DNA of 64,000 bases from Paraburkholderia phenoliruptrix (GCF_902859825.1 NZ_CADIKB010000001.1:186001-250000); one strand, 5' to 3'. Shown: positions 45,156-54,902, counted from the stretch's first letter. Notes: a model not told the origin generated them from the letters alone. Numbers and translations: made by a program.

Positions 45156-45545
45156 ATGAACATGGAACAACTGTTGGCGCGCGCGGGCGTGGCGCGAGAA
45201 AAGGCCTATGCGCCGTATTCGAAATTCAAGGTCGGCGCGGCCTTGCTGACTCATGACGGCCGCGTATTCGACGGCTGCAATGTGGAGAACGCGTCGTACG
45301 GTTTGTGCAATTGCGCTGAACGTACCGCGTTTTTCAGCGCGATCGCTGCGGGCTATCAGCGCGACCAGTTTGCCGCGCTCGCAGTGATCGGCGATACCGA
45401 CGGTCCCATTGCGCCGTGCGGCGCGTGCCGTCAGGTGATGATCGAACTGGGCGGCCCGGACTTGCCGATTCGGCTCGGCAACCTGAAGGGCGCGACGCGC
45501 GACACGACCGCGCGCGAACAATTGCCGGACGCGTTCTATTTATGA
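45156..45545 (+). CDS. cdd: cytidine deaminase
   Basis: A 129-residue cytidine deaminase, converting cytidine and deoxycytidine to uridine forms. It has KFKVGAALLTHDGRVFDGCN for substrate binding and the zinc site CNCAERTAFF and PCGACRQV. The Met at 45156 has GAGGA 8 bases upstream; an in-frame ATG at 45147 overlaps that site. The stop overlaps the next ATG as ATGA (45542-45545). Confidence 0.95.
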   Translation: MNMEQLLARAGVAREKAYAPYSKFKVGAALLTHDGRVFDGCNVENASYGLCNCAERTAFFSAIAAGYQRDQFAALAVIGDTDGPIAPCGACRQVMIELGGPDLPIRLGNLKGATRDTTAREQLPDAFYL

Positions 45546-46507
45546 GCAAACACAAGCTGATCTACGACACTGACCCCGGTGTCGACGACGCGATGGCTCT
45601 CGTGTTCCAGGCGCTGCATCCGGACATCGAATTGCTCGGGCTCACAAGCGTATTCGGCAACGCGACGATCGAAACGACCACGCATAACGCGCGCTTTCTC
45701 GCGGGCCGCTTCGCGCCCGGCGTACCGGTCGCGCGCGGGGCCGCCGCGCCGCTCAGGCGCGCCGCGCCTGCGCCGCTCGCGTGGATTCACGGCGACAACG
45801 GACTCGGCAACATCACGCTCGGCGACTCACCTGCCGCACCGCTGGATGCGCGGCCCGCGCACCGATTCATCATCGACACGGTGCGCGCGCATCCTGGCGA
45901 GGTCACATTGCTGGCCGTCGGCCCGCTGACGAATCTCGCGCTTGCGCTCGCCGACGATCCGCAGATCGCGCCGCTCGTGAAGCAGGTGGTGGTCATGGGC
46001 GGCGCGTTCGGCACCGACGGCGTGCTCGGCAACGTCACGCCCGCGGCCGAAGCCAACGTTCTCGGCGACCCCGACGCCGCGGACATCGTGTTCGGCGCGG
46101 CCTGGCCGGTCGCTATCGTCGGTCTGGACGTTACGCAGCGCACCATCATGAGCCGGGACTATCTGGCGTCGATTCGCGATCGCGGCGGCCGAGCCGGGCA
46201 GTTTGTCTGGGACGTGTCGCGCCATTACGAGGCGTTCCATCAGGAAAGCGCGCAGCTGAAGGGTATTTACGTGCACGACTCGTCGGCGGTGGCCTATGTG
46301 CTCGCGCCGCATCTGTACACCACACGCAGCGGCCCTGTGCGGGTGTTGACGGAGGGCATTGCCGTCGGTCAGACCCTACAGAAGCCTTCCACCATGCCGG
46401 TGCCCGCGCCCGCGTGGGACGGGCGCCCCGAGTGCAAGGTGTGTGTGGGCGTGGACGTGCCCGGCATGCTCGCGCTGTACGAGCAAACGCTCTGCGCGAA
46501 GCCGTGA
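45542..46507 (+). CDS. inosine-uridine preferring nucleoside hydrolase
   Basis: A 321-residue nucleoside hydrolase that splits nucleosides to base and ribose. It has the calcium-binding N-terminal DTDPGVDDAMAL, the family segment LTSVFGNATIETTTHNARFL, and VVVMGGAFGTDGVLGNVTPA with AEANVLGDPDAADIV. Translationally coupled to cdd. Together the operon imports nucleosides, deaminates cytidine and releases the base. Confidence 0.93.
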   Translation: MSKHKLIYDTDPGVDDAMALVFQALHPDIELLGLTSVFGNATIETTTHNARFLAGRFAPGVPVARGAAAPLRRAAPAPLAWIHGDNGLGNITLGDSPAAPLDARPAHRFIIDTVRAHPGEVTLLAVGPLTNLALALADDPQIAPLVKQVVVMGGAFGTDGVLGNVTPAAEANVLGDPDAADIVFGAAWPVAIVGLDVTQRTIMSRDYLASIRDRGGRAGQFVWDVSRHYEAFHQESAQLKGIYVHDSSAVAYVLAPHLYTTRSGPVRVLTEGIAVGQTLQKPSTMPVPAPAWDGRPECKVCVGVDVPGMLALYEQTLCAKP

Positions 46508-46647
46508 GCGGCTGAGAGCGGGGCGGCGAGTCGCCGGCTACGTGCACGTCATGTCTGAGCCGCGCGGTGTCTGCGTGCTTGTCCGATGCATTGCGCCAAT
46601 CTTTGCTACATTGCTTCGAGCGACGACATTCACTCGAGAGGCCAAAG

Positions 46648-47583
46648 ATGCGAATTCTGGTTGTAGGGGCGGGCGCCGTGGGCGGCTACTTCGGCGGACG
46701 GCTCGCAGCGGCAGGACAGGACGTGACTTTTCTCGTGCGAGCCGGCCGGGCGGAAAGACTTCAGCGCGATGGCCTCGTGATAAGAAGTTCGCGCGGCGAT
46801 CTCACGTTGCATGACGTGAAAACGATTCTGGCAGGCGTGAGCGCCGAACCCTTCGACGTCGTGCTGCTGAGCTGCAAGGCCTACAGTCTGGACGACGCCA
46901 TCGATTCGTTCGCGCCGCTCGTGGGCGAATCGACACTGATCCTGCCGATGCTCAACGGCATGCGCCATATCGACGTGCTGACGCAGAAGTTCGGCGAAGC
47001 GCGCGTGCTCGGCGGGCAATGCGTCATTGCGGCCACGCTCAACGCCGATCAGCAGATCGTGCATCTGAACGACACGCACGCACTCACGCTAGGCGAACTG
47101 GCGGGCGGCGTGTCCGGGCGCGTGCAGTCTATTGCCGACGCCATGGCCGATGCGAATTTCGACGTGTTGGTCAGCGACAACATCTTGTTGCGCATGTGGG
47201 AAAAGTGGGTGTTTCTCGCCACGCTCGCGGCCAGCACCTGTTTGATGCGCGGCTCCATCGGCGATATTCTTTCCGCGCCGGACGGCAGGCACGTCATCGA
47301 AACCCTGCTCGGCGAGGCCCGCGCGGTGGCGCAGCATAACGGTTTCACCATGGCGCCGGACTTCGATGCGCGCGCCACGCAAATGCTGTTTACGCCCTCG
47401 CAGCTCACCGCTTCCATGTTGCGCGACGTGGAAAACCACTCGCATACCGAGGCGGATCACATTCTCGGCGATCTGATCGCGCGCGGCGGCGAGGCGCAGC
47501 AGACCGAGCAGGCTTTGTCGTTGCTGCGTATCGCGTATAGCCATCTGAAGACCTATGAAGCGAGGCAAACGCGTACGTCGTGA
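46648..47583 (+). CDS. 2-dehydropantoate 2-reductase (ketopantoate reductase)
   Basis: A 311-residue NADPH-dependent reductase of the PanE/ApbA family. The Rossmann motif is MRILVVGAGAVGGYFGGRLA; VVLLSCKAYSLDDAIDSFAP and LILPMLNGMRHIDVL carry the conserved lysine and asparagine; the C-terminal helical domain has LRMWEKWVFLATLAASTCLM and HTEADHILGDLIARG. It could make pantoate for coenzyme A or reduce another 2-keto acid. A separate promoter is likely (140-base gap upstream). Confidence 0.88.
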   Translation: MRILVVGAGAVGGYFGGRLAAAGQDVTFLVRAGRAERLQRDGLVIRSSRGDLTLHDVKTILAGVSAEPFDVVLLSCKAYSLDDAIDSFAPLVGESTLILPMLNGMRHIDVLTQKFGEARVLGGQCVIAATLNADQQIVHLNDTHALTLGELAGGVSGRVQSIADAMADANFDVLVSDNILLRMWEKWVFLATLAASTCLMRGSIGDILSAPDGRHVIETLLGEARAVAQHNGFTMAPDFDARATQMLFTPSQLTASMLRDVENHSHTEADHILGDLIARGGEAQQTEQALSLLRIAYSHLKTYEARQTRTS

Positions 47584-47610
47584 GTGGTAAGCCCTTGACC
47601 GGAGGTCAAC

Positions 47611-47910
47611 ATGCCGGCTCCAATCGGATCGGTCCCCGCGCTCAGTGCCGCGTCGGCCACCATCTTTTCGATCGGTATTGCGTTTCTCGGCTACTGGGGA
47701 ATGTATGAGCCGACCGGCTGGCGCGCAGCGGATGTCGTGGTGTTCATCCTCGCGCTGATCGGCTTCGGCTGCCTCGGGCTCGTGCCGTGGATGGCCACGA
47801 CGCCGGTCGAGCCCGAAACCAGCGACGCGAGGATACGCATTGCGCGGCATCTCTTTCTCGCGGGCGTATCGGCGATCTGGCTCGCCGTGGCGGTTTCGGT
47901 GATCTTTTGA
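47611..47910 (+). CDS. small membrane protein, three predicted helices
   Basis: A 99-residue membrane protein with three hydrophobic segments (SATIFSIGIAFLGYWGMY, DVVVFILALIGFGCLGLVPW, LFLAGVSAIWLAVAVSVIF). GGAGG lies 6 bases before the ATG. It follows the ketopantoate reductase by 27 bases. No function is known. Confidence 0.75.
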   Translation: MPAPIGSVPALSAASATIFSIGIAFLGYWGMYEPTGWRAADVVVFILALIGFGCLGLVPWMATTPVEPETSDARIRIARHLFLAGVSAIWLAVAVSVIF

Positions 47911-47927
47911 GCCGCGCACAAATAAGC

Positions 47928-47975
47928 GAAAAAACGCGCGCCTTACTGCAACACGGTGCAACAGGGCGCGCGCTT
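47928..47975 (-). terminator. Rho-independent terminator of the ABC/dehydrogenase operon
   Basis: CGCGCGCC (47935-47942) and GGCGCGCG (47965-47972) form the stem; on the minus strand it is followed by TTTTTTCGC. It sits 23 bases after the stop of the binding-protein gene, the last of the long minus-strand operon, and separates it from the convergent small membrane protein. Confidence 0.7.
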
Positions 47976-47997
47976 CATCCAGCCCGACAGCCTGCGT

Positions 47998-49044
47998 TCA
48001 GCGCTCGATCTGACGATTCCAGCGCGTGTCCCACTGCGCGCGGTGTGCGTTGATCGTGTCCCAATCCACTACCGTGACCTTGTGCACGAGGTCTTCCACG
48101 TTACCGAGGCTTTGCTGCATGGCGGGCGTCATCTTCGCGAGACGGTTGGTCGGAATCTGCTTGCCGGCTTCGGCGGCTTTGGTTTGCGCGGGCGCCGACA
48201 GCAGGAATTGCGCGAGCTTTTGCGCAAGCTGCGGATCGGGGTTGTTGTTGACCACGCACAGGTCGACGAGCAGCAGCACCGGACCTTCCTTCGGATTCAC
48301 ATAGCCGACCGGAATGCCCTTGTCGGCCAGATCGCCCACGGCAGTGGGCGTCAACGGAAAGAGCCCTGCTTCGCCGGTCTGCACCATTTCAGAAATCTTC
48401 GCCGAATTGGGCACGTATTCGACGACGTTCGGGCCCACCGTGCTCGCCCACTTCGTGAAGCCGGGCTCCACGTTCTGCTCGCTGCCGCCCATCAAACGGT
48501 TGATGGCGAGAAAGCCGTGCAGGCCGAACGTGCTGCTCGATGCCGACTGGAACACCACCTTGCCCTTGTACTTGGGATCGGCGAAATCCATCCACGAAGT
48601 GGGGGGCGCCCAGCCTTCCTCGGCGAACAGCTTCTTGTTGTATGCAATGCCGGTCATGCCGAGCTGCACGCCCGCGCCCATGTCGTCCTTCATGCGTGCA
48701 AACGGGTAGAGCTCCTTGAGCACCGGCGAGTCGTCGAGCTTCTTGCACACGCCCATGCTGACCGCGCGCGCCATCACGCCGTCGTCGAGAAACACCACGT
48801 GAATCTGCGGGTTTGCCTTGTTCGCGAGCAGCTTCGCGAGAATATCCGACGACGTGCCCGGCACCACTACCACTTTCACGTTGTTCGCTTTCTCGAACTC
48901 GGGCAGCACCTGGCTCGTGTAGGCCTTCTCCATCGGGCCGCCGTTCATGCCGATGTAAATCGTCCTGGTCTGCGACCAGGCCGGCGCGGCGGCGCCGAAG
49001 GCACACATGGCGGCGAGTGCCGCGATCGTCTTGAACAGTTTCAT
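47998..49044 (-). CDS. ABC transporter periplasmic binding protein (polyamine/iron-like fold)
   Basis: A 348-residue secreted binding protein. The signal peptide is MKLFKTIAALAAMCAFGAAA with cleavage near AWSQ. The mature fold is of the extracellular solute-binding family 1/PotD type: YIGMNGGPMEKAYTSQVLPE, VVPGTSSDILAKLLANKA, MGAGVQLGMTGIAYNKKLFA. AGGAGA is 6 bases upstream. It supplies the importer encoded upstream in the operon; the ligand is probably the substrate of the adjacent dehydrogenase. Confidence 0.9.
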   Translation of the reverse strand: MKLFKTIAALAAMCAFGAAAPAWSQTRTIYIGMNGGPMEKAYTSQVLPEFEKANNVKVVVVPGTSSDILAKLLANKANPQIHVVFLDDGVMARAVSMGVCKKLDDSPVLKELYPFARMKDDMGAGVQLGMTGIAYNKKLFAEEGWAPPTSWMDFADPKYKGKVVFQSASSSTFGLHGFLAINRLMGGSEQNVEPGFTKWASTVGPNVVEYVPNSAKISEMVQTGEAGLFPLTPTAVGDLADKGIPVGYVNPKEGPVLLLVDLCVVNNNPDPQLAQKLAQFLLSAPAQTKAAEAGKQIPTNRLAKMTPAMQQSLGNVEDLVHKVTVVDWDTINAHRAQWDTRWNRQIER

Positions 49045-49088
49045 CGATGATCTCCTGTCTTCGTGAGTGTGGGTTTTGAGGTGTGTTT

Positions 49089-50216
49089 TTAAGCGACGGA
49101 TGACGCAGCGACCTGCGCAAAGCGGCCAATCGAAAAAGCGTCGAGAGGCGTGGCCGTGGCGCCGTCGATGACGAGATCGGCGAGCACTTCGCCGACACCG
49201 GGCGCAAGCAGAAAGCCCCCGCCCGAAAAACCGAATGCATGGAGAAGCCGCGGCACGGCGCGGCTCGGGCCGATGATCGGATTGCTGTCGGGCGTCTCGC
49301 CCTCGACGCCGCTCCACGTGCGGATCAGCAACGCCTCGCGCAGCGCGGGCAGCAGCGCGCACGCGTCGCGCATCACGGCACGCGTGGTTTCCGTCGACGG
49401 CCGCCCGTACTCGCCGTCGCCGCTTCCGCGTCCGCCGCCGATCACGCAATTGCCGCGCGCCACTTGCCGTGCATAGATGCCGCCGCCATACACGCCCAGG
49501 TTGTGCGTGATGAAAAACGGCAGCGGCTCGGTGACCCACATGTTCGGGTAGATCGGCTTCATCGGCGCGCGTTCGCCGAAGTAACCGGCCACCGTGTTCG
49601 CCCACGCGCCGGCGGAATTGATGAGCCAGTCCGCGCTGATTTGCGTGCCGCCGGCGCGCATCTGAAAGCGCTTGCCGTCGTGATGAATGTCGCTGAGTTC
49701 GGTTTGCTCGTGCACTTGAGTGCCCGCGGCACGCGCGGCGCGCGCAAACGCGGGCGAGACGAGCCGCGGATTCGCATGACCGTCGCTGGCACACAGCGAG
49801 CCGCCGATAGCGGCCGTGCCGAGCCACGGGTAGCGCCGGCGAAACGGCTCGCCATGAAGCAGTTGCGCGTGCAGGCCGTATTCGCGCGCCATGTCGGCCC
49901 ATTGCTGAAGCGCGGCGAGGTCGCCGTCGCTGCGTGCAAGGCGCAAATGTCCGGACACGGTGAATTCGCCGTCGATGCCGATCAGCTCGGGTAAGCGGTC
50001 CCAGATGCGCCGCGCGCGTAGGGCAAGCGGCATCTGCTCGACCGGGCGGCCCTGACAGCGCACGCCGCCGTAGTTCACGCCGCTCGCCTGCGCGCCGCAA
50101 AAACGCCGCTCGAACAGCCCCACGCGCAAGCCGCGCTTGGCAAGCGCCAATGCCGCCGACGATCCGACGAGCCCGCCGCCCGCAATCGCCACGTCGTAGT
50201 GCACGGTGTTACTCAT
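49089..50216 (-). CDS. FAD-dependent oxidoreductase, DAO/OoxB-like subunit
   Basis: A 375-residue flavoprotein of the D-amino-acid oxidase fold. The FAD motif is DVAIAGGGLVGSSAALALAK, and the C-terminal FAD motif reads HAFGFSGGGFLLAPGVGEVL. It resembles the beta subunit of opine oxidases and HcnC-type dehydrogenases, which oxidise a secondary or primary amine. It overlaps the upstream subunit gene by 8 bases. In this class it binds the amine substrate and passes electrons to the other two subunits. Confidence 0.88.
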   Translation of the reverse strand: MSNTVHYDVAIAGGGLVGSSAALALAKRGLRVGLFERRFCGAQASGVNYGGVRCQGRPVEQMPLALRARRIWDRLPELIGIDGEFTVSGHLRLARSDGDLAALQQWADMAREYGLHAQLLHGEPFRRRYPWLGTAAIGGSLCASDGHANPRLVSPAFARAARAAGTQVHEQTELSDIHHDGKRFQMRAGGTQISADWLINSAGAWANTVAGYFGERAPMKPIYPNMWVTEPLPFFITHNLGVYGGGIYARQVARGNCVIGGGRGSGDGEYGRPSTETTRAVMRDACALLPALREALLIRTWSGVEGETPDSNPIIGPSRAVPRLLHAFGFSGGGFLLAPGVGEVLADLVIDGATATPLDAFSIGRFAQVAASSVA

Positions 50217-51642
50217 CGCGCGCCTCCTCGGGAATCTCGGCGACATCCTCTGCATACAGCGCGGGCGAGAGCGGAATCGGCTTGACCGGCGGCTGGCTGC
50301 GCAGGCGGCCCACGGCTTCGAGCGGACGCCCGGTTTCCTCGGCGAGCAGATGCAAGGCCGCTTCGCCGCACATGCGGCCCTGGCAGCGTCCCATGCCCAC
50401 GCGAGTGAGCGCCTTCAGGCGATTGATCTCGTTCGCTTCGCCGGCGCGGATGCAGCGCCGCAGCTCGCCCGCGTCGATTTCTTCGCAGCGGCACACGGTC
50501 ATGTCGTCGGGCCATTGCGCGGCGCAGTGGGCGGGCGGCGCGAACGCGGTTTCTATGCCGGTGCGAAACACGGCGATACGCTGCAGGTCGCGCTCGAGCG
50601 ATGCCGCGTGGGGCATGCGGGGCCCGCGCGGATGTCGGAGGCCGAGGTCGTCGAGCAAGGCCAGCGCGGTGCGACGCCCGGCGAGCTCCGCGGCGTCTGC
50701 GCCTGCAATGCCGGCGCCGTCGCCGGCCAGGTAGATGCCGTGCACGGAGCTGCGCCCGCCGGCGTCCAGTTCGGGCAGCCAGCAACGGTTGAGCGCGTCG
50801 AAGCGGAAGCGGCAACCCGCAAGATCCGCGAGCTGCGTTTCCGGCTTCAGGCCGAAGCTGATTCCGACTGCGTCGCATGCGATTGCTTCGGATGCCGAAT
50901 CAGTATCTGACGCACGCCACTCGATGGACTGGACGTTTTCCGCGCCGCGAATGGCCACGAGCTTCACACCGCGCTCGATGCGTATGCCATGCGCCTTCAG
51001 CCAGCCGAGGTAGTAGAGGCCTTTTGCAAACGTCGACGGAATGCGCGCGAGTTTCGGCGCGGCGGCGACCTGCTGCGAGAAAGGGCTCGTGTCCAGCACG
51101 GCGGCGACGTGTGCGCCGGCTTTCGCATATTGATAGGCGACGAGATACAGCAGCGGCCCAGTTCCCGCGAGCACCACGCGATTGCCGATTGCGCAGCCTT
51201 GCGCCTTTAACGCAACCTGCGCGGCGCCCAGTGTGTAGACACCGGGCAGAGTCCAGCCGGGCAGCGGCAAAACGCGGTCGGTCGCGCCGCTTGCAATGAT
51301 CAGATGCGAAAACGGCACGCCGGCTTCACGCCCGGCGGCAAGGGTATCGAGGCGACCCGCTTCGCAGGCCCAGGCGAGCGTGTCCGGGCGATAGTCGACG
51401 TGCGGCAGCAGCGCTGCCATCGTCGTGTGCAACGCGTCGGCCTTGCGCGCCTCGAAGCCGTACAGCGCTTTTTTCGAGCGCTGAAAACCGCAGTTCTCGG
51501 GCGGCTGGCGGTAAATCTGGCCGCCCCAGCGCGCGTTTTCGTCGATCACGATGGGGCGCAGGCCCGCGGCGACGAGCGTTTCGGCGGCCCGCACGCCGGC
51601 CGGTCCCGCGCCGACAATGACGATGCGGCGAGCGTCGCTCAT
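50209..51642 (-). CDS. NAD(P)/FAD oxidoreductase, OoxA/HcnB-like subunit
   Basis: A 477-residue flavoprotein. It has the dinucleotide motif RIVIVGAGPAGVRAAETLVA, ENARWGGQIYRQPPE, and YLAGDGAGIAGADAAELAGR. The C-terminus contains a BFD-like [2Fe-2S] part with CRCEE and GMGRCQGRMCGEA. This matches the alpha subunit of opine and D-hydroxyproline type dehydrogenases. It overlaps the small iron-sulfur subunit gene as ATGA. Confidence 0.9.
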   Translation of the reverse strand: MSDARRIVIVGAGPAGVRAAETLVAAGLRPIVIDENARWGGQIYRQPPENCGFQRSKKALYGFEARKADALHTTMAALLPHVDYRPDTLAWACEAGRLDTLAAGREAGVPFSHLIIASGATDRVLPLPGWTLPGVYTLGAAQVALKAQGCAIGNRVVLAGTGPLLYLVAYQYAKAGAHVAAVLDTSPFSQQVAAAPKLARIPSTFAKGLYYLGWLKAHGIRIERGVKLVAIRGAENVQSIEWRASDTDSASEAIACDAVGISFGLKPETQLADLAGCRFRFDALNRCWLPELDAGGRSSVHGIYLAGDGAGIAGADAAELAGRRTALALLDDLGLRHPRGPRMPHAASLERDLQRIAVFRTGIETAFAPPAHCAAQWPDDMTVCRCEEIDAGELRRCIRAGEANEINRLKALTRVGMGRCQGRMCGEAALHLLAEETGRPLEAVGRLRSQPPVKPIPLSPALYAEDVAEIPEEARDE

Positions 51643-52052
51643 GGCGCGTCTCCCTGAGCGGCGAGGCCCGCCACGCCGGCAACAGTAGCGTCGGCACGCG
51701 CGGCGCGGCTCTGCGTGAGCACACGCATGCCTTCCGTGACGAGCGTCGAGCACGCACGGATGCGCTGGCCGTCTTCGGTGCGCATCCAGCAGTCCTGGCA
51801 CGCGCCGATCAGACAGAAGCCGGCACGCGGCGCACCGCTGAATTCGCTGTTGCGCACGCGGCGCTGTTGCATCAGCACGGCAGTCAGCAAGGTATCGCCT
51901 TGCAGCGCGGACGCTTCATTGCCGTCGATATAAAAGCGCAGCGGCGCGCGTCCCGTTTCGGCGATGCGCACGAATTGCGGCTCGCACGCGGGCTTTGAAG
52001 CTGGAGATGACGGCAAGTTCGACGGCATGAGGGCGTGAGCAGAAGAAGACAT
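51639..52052 (-). CDS. small [2Fe-2S] subunit of amine/opine dehydrogenase
   Basis: A 137-residue ferredoxin-like protein with FCLIGACQDCWMRTEDGQRI and then RACST, giving a C-x4-C-x2-C and distant C pattern, and the beta-grasp start PLRFYIDGNEASALQGDTLL. It matches HcnA-type gamma subunits. Its ATG overlaps the last base of the permease gene stop (TGATG). The first 25 residues are poorly conserved in type and could be an over-long start. Confidence 0.88.
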   Translation of the reverse strand: MSSSAHALMPSNLPSSPASKPACEPQFVRIAETGRAPLRFYIDGNEASALQGDTLLTAVLMQQRRVRNSEFSGAPRAGFCLIGACQDCWMRTEDGQRIRACSTLVTEGMRVLTQSRAARADATVAGVAGLAAQGDAP

Positions 52053-52846
52053 CAGTGCTGGCCGATCAGGATGCGGTTGAGTCCGTACACGCGGTCGAGC
52101 AACAGCATCGCGCCTGCTGTAATGAAGATCACGAGCGCGGACACGGAGGCCATCATCGGGTCGATGGATTCGGTTGCGTACATGTACATGCGCACCGGCA
52201 GCGTGACCGTTTGCGGCGAGGTCACGAAAATCGACATCGTCAGTTCATCGAAGCTGTTGATGAACGCGAGCAGCCAGCCGCCTGTGATGCCGGGCAGGAT
52301 CATCGGCAAGGTAATGCGGCGGAAGGTCGTCCACGCGTCCGCGCCGAGCGAGTGCGCCGCATGTTCGACGCTGCGGTCGAGGCCGCTGACCGAGGCCAGC
52401 ACGAGCCGCATGACGAACGGCGTGATGATGATCATGTGCGCGACGATCAGCCAGGTGAACGAGCCGGTGGCGCCGATCAGCGCGAAAAAACGCAGCAGCG
52501 CGATGCCGAGCACGAGGCCGGGAATCACGAGCGGCGAGAGCAGCAGGCCGTTCAGGAAAGCGCGGCCCGGAAAGCGCGCGCGGCCGATGGCAAGTGCGGC
52601 GGGCAGCGCGACGATTAGCGAAAGCGTCGCGGATGCAAACGCAAGCTTGAGGCTGTTGAAGAATGCCGCGATGAAATCGGGGTAATTGAGGATCGCCCGG
52701 AACCAGCGCAGCGACACGCCGTGCGTCGGCAACGTGAGCGTTTCGTCGGGCGTGAATGCGACCAGCACGACGATCACGAGCGGCGCGAGCACGAACGCAA
52801 TGACGAGCGCGTGGAAGATCAGCGCAATAGGACCGTTCTTTCTCAT
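52052..52846 (-). CDS. ABC transporter permease, PotC-like
   Basis: A 264-residue inner membrane permease with six segments and the EAA-type loop EHAAHSLGADAWTTFRRITL. It resembles PotC/spermidine-type permeases (VIAFVLAPLVIVVLVAFTPD at the N-terminus). It pairs with the other permease encoded 26 bases upstream. Confidence 0.92.
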   Translation of the reverse strand: MRKNGPIALIFHALVIAFVLAPLVIVVLVAFTPDETLTLPTHGVSLRWFRAILNYPDFIAAFFNSLKLAFASATLSLIVALPAALAIGRARFPGRAFLNGLLLSPLVIPGLVLGIALLRFFALIGATGSFTWLIVAHMIIITPFVMRLVLASVSGLDRSVEHAAHSLGADAWTTFRRITLPMILPGITGGWLLAFINSFDELTMSIFVTSPQTVTLPVRMYMYATESIDPMMASVSALVIFITAGAMLLLDRVYGLNRILIGQH

Positions 52847-52871
52847 GATGTGTGTGCGCGAAGCCGTTGTA

Positions 52872-53786
52872 TCAACCCAGACTTCTGGCGTACCTGCGCT
52901 CCAGAACCCGGTAGTAGGTGAGCATCACGATCAGATTCGCAAGCAGCAGCAAAAGCGCGATCGTCGCGCCGAGCGGCCAGTTCAGCGAGCCGAGGAATTC
53001 GTCGTAGACAGCGGTCGCGGCGACTTTCAGGCGCCGTCCGCCGAGCAGGCCGGGAATCGCAAATGCGCTTGCCGACAGGCCGAACACCATCAGGCTGCCC
53101 GACAGAATGCCCGGCGTGAGTTGCGGCAGCACGATGCGGCGCAGCATCGTCGCGGGCGAGGCCATTAACGAAAGGGCGGCGTTTTCCGTTTGCGGATCGA
53201 GCTTTTGCAACGCCGTCCAGACGGGAATCACCATGAAGGGCAGCATGACGTGCACGAGGGCGATCACAATCGCGAAGGTGGTGTACTCGAGCTTGTACGG
53301 GCCGAGGCCGACCAGTGCGAAGGCCTGATTCACGAGCCCATTGCTATTTAGCAGCATGCTCCAGCCGAACGCGCGGACCACGACGGACACGAGCAGCGGC
53401 GCGAGAATCACGAGCAGAAACATCGAGCGGTAAGGATCGCGCATGCGCGACAGTACGTAAGCCTCCGGCGTGCCGATGACGACGCACAGCAGCGTGACGA
53501 CAAATGCAATGCCGAAGGTGCGCAAAAAGATGGTGTGGAAATACGAAGAGCCGAGCACTTCCACGTAATTGCCGAGCTGGAACGCGGCGAGCGGGCCGCT
53601 TGCCGGGTCGAAGCGATAGAAGCTCAGCACCAGAGTCATCAGAAGCGGCACCAGCACCAGCGCGACGAACAGCAGAAACGCGGGCAGGCACATCAGCCAG
53701 AGCGGTACGAATGCACGCCATGGCGCGCGCCGCGCGCTTGCCGAATCCGCGTTGCCGTTTTCCGTGGCGGGCAGCGTGCTATCCAT
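52872..53786 (-). CDS. ABC transporter permease, PotB-like
   Basis: A 304-residue permease with WLMCLPAFLLFVALVLVPLL as first segment and the EAA loop ENAALSLMASPATMLRRIVL. The start at 53786 overlaps the ATPase gene by 8 bases. An in-frame upstream start would extend into the ATPase gene without a ribosome binding site. Confidence 0.92.
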   Translation of the reverse strand: MDSTLPATENGNADSASARRAPWRAFVPLWLMCLPAFLLFVALVLVPLLMTLVLSFYRFDPASGPLAAFQLGNYVEVLGSSYFHTIFLRTFGIAFVVTLLCVVIGTPEAYVLSRMRDPYRSMFLLVILAPLLVSVVVRAFGWSMLLNSNGLVNQAFALVGLGPYKLEYTTFAIVIALVHVMLPFMVIPVWTALQKLDPQTENAALSLMASPATMLRRIVLPQLTPGILSGSLMVFGLSASAFAIPGLLGGRRLKVAATAVYDEFLGSLNWPLGATIALLLLLANLIVMLTYYRVLERRYARSLG

Positions 53787-54870
53787 GATGCGCGTCCCGT
53801 TGAATGAAGCGGATTGCCTCGCTGTTCCAGTCGACGCCCACGGCGGCACCTTCCGGCAACGGCTCGTTGCCTTCGTTCTGGCAACACACGAGCACTTCGC
53901 CGAGCCGGCTGTCGAGGCGATACAACCACTGGCTGCCGAGGAAGAAGCGGCTCGTCACGGTGGCGGGCACGCGTCCCGCGTCCGGCGCGCACAGGCGCAG
54001 TTTTTCGGGGCGGATACACAACGTGACGGCGTCCCCGACGCCGGGCACGCGCTCGCGCGTCGGCAGTTGCGCGGTGCGGCCGGTTTCGCACAGATCGTGT
54101 CCGAGGTCGACGCGGATCGCGTCGCCGTCGCGCGCGATCACTGTGCCGGGCAGCATGTTCGCCTTGCCGATGAACTGGGAGACGAAGCGGTTCTCGGGCC
54201 GCTCATAAGCTTGATACGGCGTGTCGATCTGCGTGATGCGGCCCGCTTCCATCACGACGACGCGGTCGCTGATCGACAGCGCTTCGGACTGGTCGTGCGT
54301 GACCATGATGGTCGTCGTGCCGATCTTGCGCTGAATGCCGCGCAGCTCGAACTGCATGTCCTCGCGCAGCTTCGCGTCGAGGTTCGACATGGGTTCGTCG
54401 AGCAGCAGCATCGGCGGCGCGATCACGATGGCGCGCGCAATCGCGACGCGCTGCCGCTGACCGCCCGACAGTTCGCGCGGAAATCGATGCGCGAGCTGAT
54501 CGAGACGCACAAGCGACAGCGCTTCGCGCACGCGTTCCTTGCGCTCCGCCTTGTCGACGTTGCGCATTTCGAGCCCGAAACCGACGTTGTCGGCCACGCT
54601 CATATGCGGAAACAGCGCGTAGCTCTGAAACACCACGCCGAGGCCGCGCTTGTTCGGCTTCATGTGCGTGATGTCGCGGCCGTCGAGCGTGATGCGCCCG
54701 CGCGTCGTTTCGAGGAAGCCGGCGATCATCTGCAGCGTGGTCGTCTTGCCGCAACCGGACGGCCCGAGCAGCGAGACGAACTCGCCTTTTTCCACCGACA
54801 GGTTGACGTCCGCGACGGCCTGCAGCTCGCCGAACGATTTGGCGACGTCTGTGAGTGTGAGGAACGACAT
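53779..54870 (-). CDS. ABC transporter ATP-binding protein, PotA-like
   Basis: A 363-residue ATPase with Walker A GPSGCGKTT, Q-loop FQSYALFPHMSV, signature ELSGGQRQRVAIARA, Walker B MLLLDEPMSNLD and a C-terminal TOBE domain (CIRPEKLRLCAP). It is the first gene of the minus-strand operon and energises uptake of the operon's substrate. Type is that of polyamine, opine or Fe3+ importers. Confidence 0.94.
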   Translation of the reverse strand: MSFLTLTDVAKSFGELQAVADVNLSVEKGEFVSLLGPSGCGKTTTLQMIAGFLETTRGRITLDGRDITHMKPNKRGLGVVFQSYALFPHMSVADNVGFGLEMRNVDKAERKERVREALSLVRLDQLAHRFPRELSGGQRQRVAIARAIVIAPPMLLLDEPMSNLDAKLREDMQFELRGIQRKIGTTTIMVTHDQSEALSISDRVVVMEAGRITQIDTPYQAYERPENRFVSQFIGKANMLPGTVIARDGDAIRVDLGHDLCETGRTAQLPTRERVPGVGDAVTLCIRPEKLRLCAPDAGRVPATVTSRFFLGSQWLYRLDSRLGEVLVCCQNEGNEPLPEGAAVGVDWNSEAIRFIQRDAHHG

Positions 54871-54902
54871 GGTGTGGCCTTTGTATGCCTCGATGGAGCC
54901 GA